A stretch of DNA of 64,000 bases from Escallonia rubra. Lineage: Eukaryota > Streptophyta > Magnoliopsida > Escalloniales > Escalloniaceae. The DNA is taken from the NCBI GenBank assembly GCA_033065855.1, contig JAVXUO010000482.1, forward strand, positions 62,001 to 126,000, written 5' to 3'. Under the pieces are notes generated by a model. It did not search any database. It worked only from the letters and a program-made list of their open reading frames with translations, and had not been told where the DNA came from. Position numbers and translations under genes: made by a program. The stretch's first letter is position 1, and each line of letters opens with the position of its first letter. This document shows positions 21,349-31,712 of this stretch, in pieces.

Positions 21349-21618
21349 GAAAAGCTAATTGTTTATAAAACAGTATTTTGACTCATGCCTTATGTTCTAT
21401 GTCGTGGATATTTGGTACACGTTCTCGTGTGTTTCTCCGGGTGCATACAGATCTGGTGTTCTAACATCCGTCAAACCTTCCTGAGCAAGGTTAGATGAAT
21501 GTTAGAACACCTAATCGATGTGGTGTACTTGGAGAAATGCGGGGAGGTGCTGCCGAATTTTCCACAGACATCGGACTAAGCATGAGTTATTCACTGTTTT
21601 ATAAACATGTGCTTTTCT
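21349..21618. ncRNA. Long imperfect foldback hairpin in CACTA-1 (miRNA/siRNA precursor-like or nested foldback)
   Basis: The arms 21349-21468 and 21497-21618 are imperfect inverted copies. Exactly matching blocks include GAAAAGC (21350 with 21611), GTTTATAAAACAGT (21361 with 21593), ACTCATGC (21381 with 21580), TTTCTCC (21432 with 21530) and GGTGTTCTAACAT (21455 with 21499). The terminal loop is about 30 bases. The arm length and mismatched pairing resemble a plant MIR precursor or a small foldback element. It lies between the satellite and the protein gene, on the presumed CACTA transcript. Expression is unknown. Confidence 0.6.
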
Positions 21619-21931
21619 GAATGGGATAGGACCACTACCTGTTCAAGAGTGGAGGGGAAATATGTAGACGTGTTGTAACATTCATGCATTGATATTTACA
21701 TCGGCAATGCTTAATCACTGGTCATTATTGAAGGTGGTATACAGTATGATAATTCAGTCGTCATGTCAGTCGATTTTAGAACTTGGTGTTTAAAAATGTA
21801 GTAACATTTTAGAACTTGGTGTTTATTGATGTGTTTTTGCACATTCGTTCATATATATATATATAGTGCCGATGATGATTTATGCCTAAATTATTGTTTT
21901 TCACGTGTTAATGTCTTTGTATATAATCTAT

Positions 21932-23554
21932 ATGAAGTCAGATATGGATAGGATACGGGCTATTCGTGGCCGGGCTGGACGCCGAGCTGCTTCCTCCCCG
22001 ATTAGTCCCACCTCGTCATTGCCTACTGATGACGGGGCACAGAGTGATCGCGGACAGCCATCGGGGGCCCAGCCCCAGCTGTCGCCGTCACCGTCGCCCC
22101 AGCCATCGCCGTCGCCCCAGCCATCGTCGTCGCCCCAGCCGTCTCCATCTTCCGTGGGTTCTACCTCAGGTATAGTTGATAACGGTGTTTCCTACATTTT
22201 CGCTAGCCTTATATTTGAACTGTATTAATGTCTGTGTTTTGTAGGATCTCGACGAGGCCGTGGTCCGACACGCGGGGTACGCATCGACCCCCAGCGTAAA
22301 CAGAGCGTTACGCTCACGCAGGAGGGCCTGTAAGTACTAAAAATATCACCTCATGCCTTATGCCTAAAAATTTTGGGTGTTAATTTATATTTGAACTGTA
22401 TTAATTAATTTAATTACTTATTTGGCAGGATCCTGGAGAATATGGCGAGGACGAAGATCGGCGTTCTTGTGAAGGGCCGATTCTTCGAGCCACGCCTGTA
22501 CTGGAAGGAATGGGATGCCGCTGCGAGGGAGGCCCTATGGGAGGAGTGGCTGGTACGGTGAAGTATTTTTTTCAGCGTTAGTAAATGTTAAATTACAGTT
22601 TGTTTTATGTTGTTAATTTGTGTTATTGAATGCATTACAGGAGGGGTTCACGTTTGATACGCCTGAGCAGCAGGGACTGGAGCAGCAGGCTTTCTTTAAT
22701 TACATTGGCAAGAATTACAGCCGATGGCTCCACGATGCACGGGACCGGGCGAAGAGGGCGCTGCCCGCGGGTGCCCCGATGACTGACATGACGAAATATC
22801 CCCCACATTGGATATCTCACCGTGTATGGGGGGAGATGATAGATCGGTGGGCTGCGGATCCAGGTTGGGACGCCAAGAGTAAGAGCGGGGCTCAGAACAG
22901 ACAGAACAGAGATCCGACGCACACGGGGGGGTCGGTGCCACACGACATCGTCCGACATATGAACGCGGTCGAGCACCCGGATCTAGAGGAGGATGAGGTC
23001 ATAGCTCTGACCTATACTCAGACGCACGTGCGGAAGAAGGACAAGGACGAGACGCACCAGGCGGGCGACTATATTTCAGATATTGCCCGGCGGATCGATG
23101 TGAGTCAATTTATTTAAGTTAATCTGTTTCTTTCTATCCTCGATGTCTGTTTCGTTAATTAATCCCATAACATATCGTTAAACCACTATTTTTGCAGGCC
23201 TCGTATGAACAGCTAAGGGGGTCCGAGCAGCAGTCCGGACAGCCATCAGCGTCCACTAGTACGGCTGCGAGTACTGGGGGGTTGAAGCGATGGCTGGATA
23301 CGCCGGAGGTCGTGAATCGGCCGAAAGGCCGCATACGCGGCCTGCCTAGCACGACTCCTCGTGCCGTGATAGGAGCGTCCTCACCCCCTACTGCCCCTCC
23401 ACAAACACCGGCTCCTCGGCCTCAGTTGCACGAGGAGGATATCGAGCACATTGCTACAGTGGTGTGCCGGATGATGAGGGAGCAGGGCACTGCTGGACTA
23501 GCCGCCCCGGCCCCGGATCAGCAGGATCCAGATCCGGGACTCGGGAACCCCTGA
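21932..23554 (+). CDS. CACTA Ptta/En/Spm-type (Transposase_24-like, TNPA/TNP1 class) protein, five exons, intact
   Basis: Exons 21932-22169, 22245-22329, 22429-22552, 22641-23099 and 23198-23554 join without a stop or frame break. They give 420 codons plus TGA; every intron is GT-AG (GTATAG/TTGTAG, GTAAGT/GGCAG, GTACGG/TTACAG, GTGAGT/TGCAG). Exon 1 is Ser/Pro/Gln-rich with repeated SPSPQP. Exon 2 begins GSRRGRGPTRGVR. Exons 3-4 carry the domain: VKGRFFEPRLYWKEWDAA, KNYSRWLHDARDRAKRAL, WGEMIDRWAADPGWDAKS, NRQNRDPTHTGGSVPH and a TYTQTHVRKKD block, matching the plant Ptta/En/Spm family (PF03004). Exon 5 ends in a Pro-rich stretch and HEEDIEHIATVVCRMMREQ. Such proteins bind subterminal repeats but do not cut DNA. 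The start could also be ATG at 21944. It is the only complete gene in the window. Confidence 0.85.
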
Positions 23555-23809
23555 TGAGCCCCTTCCCGTGCCCGTTCCTAGCTTCCCCCCCCCCCGCGCC
23601 CGGGTGGTACTCTTCTCCCCTCTCCTAACCGGCTATCTCCGGTTCTCGGCTTGTACATGTATTAGTTTCTTTTATAATAAATATTTTTTCTAATTGATTA
23701 TATATTTTTTTTCTGTATTTCGCTTATTGCGCGTTGTTGTTGAGAATTGTATTTCTGTACAGGTTTAGGTAATTGAAAAATAAAAAAAAAAAATTTAAAA
23801 AAATATTGA
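23555..23809. other. 3' flank of the CACTA-1 gene
   Basis: A C-rich tract at 23585-23600 is followed by an AATAAATA sequence (23676-23684) that could serve for polyadenylation, then A-rich sequence up to the subterminal repeats. Confidence 0.5.
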
Positions 23810-24190
23810 CTTTTGGCGATGGATTTATTCCGTCGCTAAAATATTTCTTTCAATTAAATATTTAGCGACGGAATATTCCGTCGCTAAATATATTATTTAG
23901 CGACGGAATATTCCATCGCTAAATATTTAATCCGTCGCTAATTGGACAAAAAAGAAAATAAATTAAAATTTCTAAAAATATAATTAGCGACGGATATTCC
24001 GTCGCTAATGAAAAATAAATCCGTCGGTAAAAATCACATATTTAGCGACGGATTTAAAAATTCCGTCGCTAAACTATAAGTGACGGGCTTTTATACGAGG
24101 GATTTTTAGCGACGGTGAATTCGTCGCTAATTCCTTTAGCGACGGATTTTGGGCTTTTAGCGACGGATTTACCCGTCGCTAAAAGTCTGT
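23810..24190. repeat. Right subterminal repeats of CACTA-1
   Basis: TTTAGCGACGGA and TCCGTCGCTAAA alternate, often as a perfect palindrome around GGAATATTCC (for example 23861-23887). They mirror the left end. Confidence 0.9.
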
Positions 24191-24205
24191 TTTCTTGTAG
24201 TGAGA

Positions 24206-24931
24206 TTCCGTGTTTGTTGCCAGTTGCAATAGTATCTCCTTCTGAAGTGAACTAACTCCTTCACGTCCAACAATCATTGTCTTTATGACATTTCCAACTC
24301 TAGCTACCAGCCAAACTCTTACTTTGTTCGTCGACCCTTTCGAATCGATTTGGGAGCTCTAGTAAAGTTCAAAGTTTCTCCCATTTTGTCGGCCGACCCT
24401 TTCAAATTGATTTGAGGGCTCTGGTAACATACAAGATTCGTTTATATGTCTAGACATCCCTTTCAAGGGGGCTCTGGTATATAGACATAAGTTTTGTTGT
24501 CAACCATACTCAAATTGATTTGGGGGCTGCGATAAAATATAGATTTACTATTTTTCTACATGGCTAGATGACCGTTTGAAATCGATTGAGGGGCTCGGTA
24601 TCTAGACATGAGTTTTGCCTGTCAACCATTCAAATCGATTTAGTGGCTCTAGTAACTAGAAAATTCTTTATTAAATATTATTCGACAACCAATCGTTGGT
24701 ACTGTTGGCTCCTGCTTCGAACAATATTTGTATATTTAAACTACATTGGTCTGATTCCTGCTGGGAGGATACGTAGCAAGCCTGTCAAGGTCCGACCTCG
24801 TATATGTGTGAAGTCTTTTGAGTCTGTCTTGGAAATCATGTGGTCTTTTTTCGTGTTTTTACTACAAAAATGCGCTGTCCTTCTTTTTCGGTGATGTTCA
24901 TCTACACGCGCGCTCCATTCTCGAGGGGCTC
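24206..24931 (+). repeat. Tat 3' untranslated tandem repeats and polypurine tract
   Basis: Five diverged units of 60-110 bp contain TTTCAAATYGATTTGGGGGCTCTGGTA (cores near 24347, 24408, 24461, 24513, 24580 and 24633), separated by TATAGACATAAG-like text. Each core imitates the polypurine tract that ends the region, TCGAGGGGCTC at 24921-24931. Hypervariable tandem repeats between integrase and 3' LTR are known from Tat/Ogre elements, which supports joining this stretch to the element at 3336-8862. Confidence 0.65.
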
Positions 24932-25899
24932 TGTAGACACCTCATTTTTGTAGGCATTTTTTAGTTAAATAAATAATGGGCTTAATCACATATTGGAGGG
25001 CATTATTGATTTCGGGCTTGGTAATTTAATTTATTTAATTAATCCAATCCAGTTTTATTTAATTAATTCAGTCCAGTTAAATTGTTTTGTCCAGTCTAGT
25101 TAGTCAGTCCAGTCCATTGCATTAGTCCAGTCCATGTAGGTAAGTCGGTCCATGGTCTAGATTGTTCTAGGTGATGTAATTTGCCTAGATGATTTGAGAA
25201 AACAATCCATGATTTATCCTTGATATAAAGATCAAATAAATCTATTTGTTAGTTAAGGAGTGACTTACCCGGAATCTGGTACATCCCATTTGTGATTATG
25301 AGATAATTATCGAAATTAGGGTCAGATAATGCTCCGAGTTTGGAAAAAAGTATTTTTAATAAATGAGATGAACCGTCCAGTTTTTGACTAACAAGTCGGT
25401 TAGTTGACTTTTGTTAATCTGCGATTTTATCACTTATTCTGAATTCTCTCCAGAATTGTAGATTGCATTGCCAATCTTATCAGATTTTGCGACCCTGAGC
25501 ACTATAAACAAGGGTCTTGGCCCTCATTTTTTACAGGTCGATCATTTTCTTGTGAAGTGACGTCCAACCTCTCTCTCTTTCGAGAATCTTAACCATTCAA
25601 ATCACTCTAAAAACGTTATATTTGGTTCTTTGCATCGTGGATCCAAAGGAGAATATCCCCAAGTCATCTCGGCAAGCTGCATTGCGAGGTAACCATAATC
25701 GACTTTCTTAGGGTAGAAATTATATAGATTGTCTCCCTTTCCCGTATTCACATTTCTTGTGGAAAGTCTAGGCTCGAAGTATACACTACTTACCGTAGGA
25801 CTAGTGTCGAATTACAATGGTTTTTTATTTCGATTAGTCCGATCGGATACGTAGGCCACTTGACCCCCAATCTTAATTAGCTTTCAATTATTTTATTAA

Positions 25900-28131
25900 T
25901 CTTGAACCCATTTAAATTTGAATAAAAATAGTTTATATGTGTTACATTAGTTCTACATAAAATAAATATCGAAATTCAATTATGGGCCAAAGTATAATTA
26001 TGTAAAACTTTGGGGTTAAAATGTAACTATGCAAAACTTTAGGGTCAATTTCAAAATACCATAACTTAGCTATAAGAGGTTAGTGGCTTGTGCACGTGTG
26101 AGAGTGTGGGGATAAAAGGATTTTTGGTGTGCCACCTATCTTTAGTGGTGAGTAATCAAAGAAAAAGAATAAAAAAAATAGAAAGAAACTTAAGTGGATA
26201 AATTAGAAAGAAAATAAAGGAGGGAGGTGAAAGACATAACCTTAACCCATTCGGCCACAAGGATAAAGGAAAGAATAGAAACAAAGAGAAATAAGGAGAA
26301 AGAAAGAAAAGGGAGGAAGGGAGGAAGAAAAGAAAGAACAAAGGAGAGAGATTTGCATCAACTTTCTTGAATTGGCACGAGCTTAATTTTCTTTAAGGTA
26401 GGTTATCTTGTGCTTTTAGGTTTTTAAAGCATGTATGATAAGTATTATGAGTAGTAAAATACATATAAACTTGCTTGGAATGATCTTAAGTGAGATATGT
26501 TAATTTTGTTTGGGAAACCTGCAGAACAGTCATAAAAATGAAGTAACTTTGGTGCCTAGAAATGTATAGTTTTAGTTAAGGTATGGGTTTGGTTATTTTA
26601 TATGTTGTACTACTACATGTGTAGAGTATAAAAACTAAATTTCTGATTATTTCAAATATTATTACTATGGTTTAAAATTCGTGGCTTGAAACCTATACTG
26701 CGAAACTGTTGTTGGACAGATTATGAAGTCTGTCTTTGGAAGGGTTTATCATGACTTTAAAATGATATTTTTGAGTCAAATAAAATACTGGGATGTAGAT
26801 ATTTAATTCTAGTTTTCATAAATGTATAATTTGACTGTAGAGACCTTGTAATTAAACTGTTATGATTTTTGGAGTATAGACTACTCTTGCTGCCAATTGA
26901 AATACTTTGCAGATTATGTAACCCAAATTAGTAGTTCCTTGTGTTGGGCTTAGTGGTGAATAACTAGGTAAATTTCAGGTGTTAAATGGACACTCAAATA
27001 TCTACATAATAATATAATTATACATAGGGATAGGGTACTTAAGGAAGAATATCAAATTATTTCGTGCTTAATTACCGAATTAGTTTGTGCATTAGAGATT
27101 AGTTTACATGTTTAGCATGTGTTGTTGATAATATGACAAATATGACTTGAGAGCGGATTTACCTCTTTTGAGGTACTTGATGACATTTTTGTTGAAATCT
27201 GTACATGATTATGCATGTCACGTGAAGAAGGAAGAAAAAGTGAGTTGAGGATGTCATTTGCCGGGGTTCGAAGTTATCCAGCTAGTGTTCTGGTTCTGGT
27301 TCACGTCTCGATAGTACGTACTAGCTATGCGTACTACTTCCCTAAAGGAAATATTGGCGTGCCTGTGATGACGTTGGACTTCTTCTATCAAACCTGCTAT
27401 ATCAGTTAGTTGTGATACGAAAAGTCTCGCACTCAGGGAAGTTGGCTTGTGCATGAGGGGCATATTTGCATATTGATATCCTTGTACTTGGCTCATATTT
27501 GTCTTAAACTTGTTTATATTGTTTATTTATACTTATTGAGATCAAGTCAGTATTTAGGTCTTGCTTGCCATTCTCGTATATGTTTTACAAGATTTCATAT
27601 CTTGCTCGATATGATATTCCCGTTTCTTTTGAAGGCAAGTGTTAGCAAATATTTGTAAGTGATACTCGATATGTTAAAATTATTCTTAAGTACATATTTA
27701 TCATCTGTTCAAGTGACTTGCATGTTTGTATTAACCATTCATAATATAATCAATTCATGTTTAGATTTAGAATAACCGGATACCTTACTGAGCCATCAGG
27801 CTGACCCATTCTTAATACCTTTTTTTTCTAGGTTTGGAGTCGGAAGATTTGCCAGGGGATGAAGAGGATTACCTCAGGGAGAATCAAGAGTATTACGTTG
27901 GGTGAGCAAAGTTTTAGTCTTCTTCTTTTGTTTTGGAGTGTAGCACTTGTATAGGAGAGAGGTGGTCTGTAATATAATGTTATGTTCAGTCCTTTCACTT
28001 ATGGACGACTGTAACATTTAAACCATACTTCTGCTGTCTCTTTTGAGATTTATAGTAAAGCTCTATTTATCCTTGAGGCATATATGTTAACTAGCTGGTT
28101 TAGTGTTGCACCCTTTCCGGGGTGTTACAGT
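25900..28131 (+). mobile_element. Nested chromovirus-type LTR (plus orientation)
   Basis: The right edge CCGGGGTGTTACA at 28119-28131 is the standard end of a Tekay/Del-type LTR. TACTGAGCCATCAGGCTGACCC (27787 region) and a T-rich splice-acceptor tract before GTTTGGAGTC at 27832 occur in the same relative positions as in the LTR at 12540-16131. The left edge could not be fixed; it lies near 25900-26000. No coding domains are present. It is inserted in the Tat LTR. Confidence 0.6.
27832..27905 (+). other. Short acidic exon-like ORF in the nested LTR
   Basis: The acceptor CTAG at 27828-27831 is followed by an open segment rich in Glu/Asp (LESEDLPGDEEDY..., ending ENQEYYVG) with TGA at 27903-27905. 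Compare 12702-12769 in the other LTR. Confidence 0.4.
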
Positions 28132-28406
28132 CTTGTTGTATTTTACATGCTACTTGTTCTTTAGGCTAAAAATCCTGAAGAACGAAATAGAGATTGGAAG
28201 GGCACGGCAGGTGCCTAACACTTTCCTGTTGCATAACTTATTCCCCGGACATCTCTCTAGGTTTTGATAGATTTGTTGTCCTTTTGGACACTTTAGAGAT
28301 ACTTTAAAGTCAGTTTTGAGGTTTTTTTCCTATCAAATTAAATAAGGTGGCAGCTCCTTAATAAGTCTATTTTACGGATTTATTTTTTCGAGGCAGTGGG
28401 CCACTG

Positions 28407-28424
28407 TGGCGACTCCGCTGGGGA
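28407..28424 (+). other. Primer-binding site of Tat copy 2
   Basis: TGGCGACTCCGCTGGGGA, followed by C. Its complement ends in GCCA, as a tRNA 3' end would. From memory this string is typical of Tat/Ogre elements, which use tRNA-Arg; the tRNA identity is not proven here. Confidence 0.7.
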
Positions 28425-29217
28425 CTGAAACACTACGAGAACTAGACTTGAAAAGTTTATCTTGATTTTTTTGGCCTTGTTGTATTTTTTTGTATTTGTC
28501 TAGTGGTATGTAAAAGGTGACATAACTGTGGTATTTGTGCTTTTATTTCCATACCTCACACATGCGCACGTCTCACCCTAACCTACCCATTTAAGAGCAA
28601 AACACTCGAGGCCCTTGGTCCTCCTGGGCTCAAGGCAATCTCTTGATCAAGTTCTCAACTCCATGTGCCGCGTACTAAAGATTCCTCCTTGTCTCTTGGT
28701 ATATTAAACGACTTGTATACGTGTTGGTTATCACCCATTATTAACTTCATAGTTACGGGCGAGAGGTATATGATACAGTCGAGCCAATATGGTGACCTTT
28801 ACATCGATGTTAAAAGGAGAAAAACTCACACCAGGAGTATTTAGCGCTGCCTTTTATTGAGAGAATACTTGTATTGGCCTACAACATGTTGGCAGGGAAA
28901 CCACCAGCACTCAGTAAGCTAAATTGGTTATCCATCCGGATAACCGGATGGTTAGACGGCCCCTTTTCAAAAAATACGGAAAATACCCTCCACATAAGAA
29001 AAATTCCCCTTCACTCCCATCGGGGTATGAGCCAGCCAGCTCGATCTATGTGGAATGTATTGTTAAATTTTTGACAACTTTTCCTATACAGTTACGGCTA
29101 AGCGTGGTTGGTATCGAGATTTGTCTAGAAAGTTCTCACGAACTCCAATGGCCTAAGAATTTCTACAGATCTCCAATTTGATCTGTATCATTAGTAAGCT
29201 CTAGAAGTATCGCCAGA
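28425..29217. other. Untranslated leader of Tat copy 2
   Basis: No gene recognised. It lies between PBS and gag, with a short open frame at 28874-29074 that lacks domains. Confidence 0.5.
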
Positions 29218-29680
29218 ATGGATTTACTACCCTCACCAAGAAATAATCCCGAATCACCGAGCTTAAGACGAGAGGTAGGAAGAAACCGAAAGAAGAGGGG
29301 AAGAAAGACAATAGGAAGAAATTTAGGTGCGGAGTTTGATTGGATGTATGAGTCCAAGGAAGAAGAGACAAAACATCCTGTTGTACCGGAGTGGAATGAT
29401 AAGTTAATCGCGCTCTAATCCAAGATTGCTAGGATGAGGAGAGCTGAAGCCCCTTTAGACTTCAGTGCCTTAACCATGAACTCCGAGGATAGGCTATCCC
29501 TCAAGTTCAAGATGCCAGAGACGGATAAGTTTGACGGGACCATAGATCCCAAGATTCACGTAAAGATGTATATCTGAGCATTGGCCCTATCTGGGGTAAA
29601 TCAAAATTAGTTGATACAATTGTTCTACCGTACCCTCAGCGGAGCCGCTTTACGATGGTTCCTCACTTTTACGATGGTTA
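29218..29680 (+). pseudogene. Tat gag
   Basis: The frame begins MDLLPSPRNNPESPSLRR and reaches TAA at 29416. After it come RLSLKFKMPETDKFDGTIDP, KIHVKMYI and LIQLFYRTLSGAALRWFL, the usual plant gypsy gag capsid motif (LTGAALRWF). TGA at 29577-29579 and further stops interrupt it. Gag forms the particle that packages the RNA. Copy 1 lacks this capsid part. Confidence 0.75.
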
Positions 29681-30831
29681 TGTGGCCGATTGTTGGCAGC
29701 TTTGTGACAGTTATGCGGCCGATTGTGGTGGTCATGGAAGCGGTGGCTACGTGATAGTTGGTATTGTACCTTGGTAGAACGGCTATGATGGCACCAAGTT
29801 TGCTGTGGCATCACCATCAGTAGCAATGGTCTCGGCAGCGACGCATGTCTGGAGGCATTGAGGTGAAAGGATGATTCTCTACTACAGTTCTGCGATATGA
29901 TTACTTGGGAATAGTTGATGGAAGGGGAGACCATCACAGTTGAAGAAGGATTACTTTCCCCCACAGCAGTACAACAATGCTCCCCATGATGAGGAAACTT
30001 TACTACTTTCTTGGAAAAAGGATTATGCCGAAACTGTTAGGGAATTTTAACTTCCCGGATATGGAGAACAAGAAAGACCAGTTAGACTTGGGATACAAGC
30101 CAACCAGAAAGGAGAGGAAGGAAGCTATCCGGAAGCTCGCCCAGGCCAATAAGGAAGATAAGAAGCACACGAGCACGACTAAGATATCTATTATGAACGA
30201 ACGCTTCATCAAAGAAGGAGAGAATGGACCCTTCTAAGGATTTCTGGAACCAATCTACAGTGTCGAAACCGGGAAATATATTAAAGGATGGGAGATATTA
30301 TATAATTGTGAGTGGGTCGAGGATGAAGAACTATCAGTACAGACCAAGACGAGTACCAAAGTAGTCTCAGATTGGATGGATTCGATGGATTCAAAGGCAA
30401 TGAGCGTGCTTCATAGATATGTTTATCTCAGTGCTTATTTGTGAAGTTGACGACCAGATCACAGAACTAGCATGCCTAATCACTCCAGCACATGGCCACA
30501 CACAGAATTGGATGATCGAGTATAGACCGTTGACTGTAGAAGAGGTTACCAAAGGAAGGCTTGCTGCTAAAGATGCTCCGGAACCAGAAGACTTGGATGC
30601 CTATGTCACCTTAGCCAAATAAAGTTGTTCACCTATTATGTGTTTCTAGACTTCCTGATTGATTATATAATGTTTGATTTTGATTATCCCTTGGTTGCTC
30701 ATATATGTTATGATGATTAATCAACTCGGTTAATAATGAGTCGCACTAATGAACTTAGAAGAAAAAAAATATTTAAAAGAAATGTTGAAAAAAAAAATTA
30801 AAAATTGGGAATCTAATAGTGTCAAGTTCTC

Positions 30832-30856
30832 TGTTCTCTCTCTCTCTCTCTCTTTC
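30832..30856. repeat. (CT)n microsatellite
   Basis: About eleven CT units at the truncation point of Tat copy 2. A second (CT)n tract lies at 31150-31177. Confidence 0.85.
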
Positions 30857-31704
30857 CCTCTTCCTCTCCCTTTCTCTATTCCATTTGTTAATGTAGGGTG
30901 TTAGAAGGCTTGGTGCTACCACAGTGGACACGTGTCACGTAGCTCTAGGAATCGTAGACGCGTATTAGGAATATCGTCGAAAACCATGAGATATGGCTGC
31001 TGGGGTTCTAGTAATCCTTAGCATTTTCTCACATTTTTTTTTTAAAATTTCTCCATGCGTGGATGTAAACTTTGTTTCATTGGGAAAGAAATTAAGACTC
31101 ATTGGTATAATTCAAATAAAGTAGTAATGCTCATCTCTATCTGTCTGTCGCGCTCTCTCTCTCTCTCTCTCTTTCTCTCTTGTATGTGCTCACACACATG
31201 CTAGTCATCGCATATATCTCTACACTTTGTCTATTTTTTTGTGTGTGGAAATACTCTCCATACTTTGCCATGGCTAGTTACATTCTCATTCTTAGATCCC
31301 TCTATGTCTTATCGTCAAGAAAGTACCATGATGTTCGTGGTTAAATAAAATATGGCAAAACTGCTGCATTTCTACGGCCCATGTATACTCTTTTAACTTT
31401 CGACATGGTATCTTTGACTTAATAAATTGAAACCTTCATGGCTGTTCAGCCTAAATCCTTAAGTCTAAAACCAATAAGGCAAAGATTATACTCCAATGCA
31501 TCACTTATATGGATGCCTTTTCTTCTTTCAGAAGAGCATTACAATTCTATCTCTATCAAAATAAATGCAGGATGGGGCTTAATAGTTTTGATTTTCGTTG
31601 GAGATTAGGATATCTTCCATGTTGAATTCTTTTGTTGTTACTGTATTCTCCCTGGCCCTTTCCATGAATTGTCCGGTTAGGACTTTTGTTTCTTCTTCAA
31701 ACTA
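30857..31704. other. No gene seen
   Basis: AT-rich spacer. It contains a single CACGTG-like motif at 30930-30945 and a (CT)n tract, with no supported coding sequence. Confidence 0.5.
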
Positions 31705-31712
31705 GTTTTAAC

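Larger units (their letters stand above)
17856..24202 (+). mobile_element. CACTA (En/Spm) transposon, complete, non-autonomous (CACTA-1)
   Basis: Starts CACTACAAGGAAA and ends TTTTCTTGTAGTG, giving terminal inverted repeats CACTACAAGRAAA. The triplet AGA is duplicated exactly at 17853-17855 and 24203-24205, the 3-bp duplication expected for CACTA. Subterminal TTAGCGACGGA / CCGTCGSTAAA repeats fill 17870-18180 and 23810-24190. Inside are a pyrimidine-rich leader with a splice donor, several tandem arrays, a foldback hairpin and one intact gene. No TNPD/TNP2-type transposase is present, so mobility would need an enzyme in trans. The intact ends and gene suggest a young insertion. Confidence 0.95.
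24932..28403 (+). mobile_element. Tat-type LTR, split by a nested LTR
   Basis: Starts TGTAGACACCTCATTTTTG directly after a polypurine tract and ends ...GTGGGCCA, three bases before a primer-binding site. Internal landmarks are 'GGATACGTAGGCC' near 25848 and GGTGCCTAACACTTTCC near 28211. The latter lies after the nested insertion, so the original LTR was about 1.2-1.3 kb. A PPT on one side and a PBS on the other mean that this LTR joins two element bodies. Confidence 0.7.
28407..30830 (+). mobile_element. Tat-type retrotransposon copy 2, 5' half only, internally deleted
   Basis: Contains PBS, leader, gag and part of the gag-protease linker. It aligns with copy 1 over 29715-29945 (3340-3590) and 29975-30825 (4466-5290). 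The intervening 875 bp of copy 1, which hold the protease core, are absent here, so the junction near 29950 is a deletion. The homology stops at about 30830, next to a CT repeat. Confidence 0.75.
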
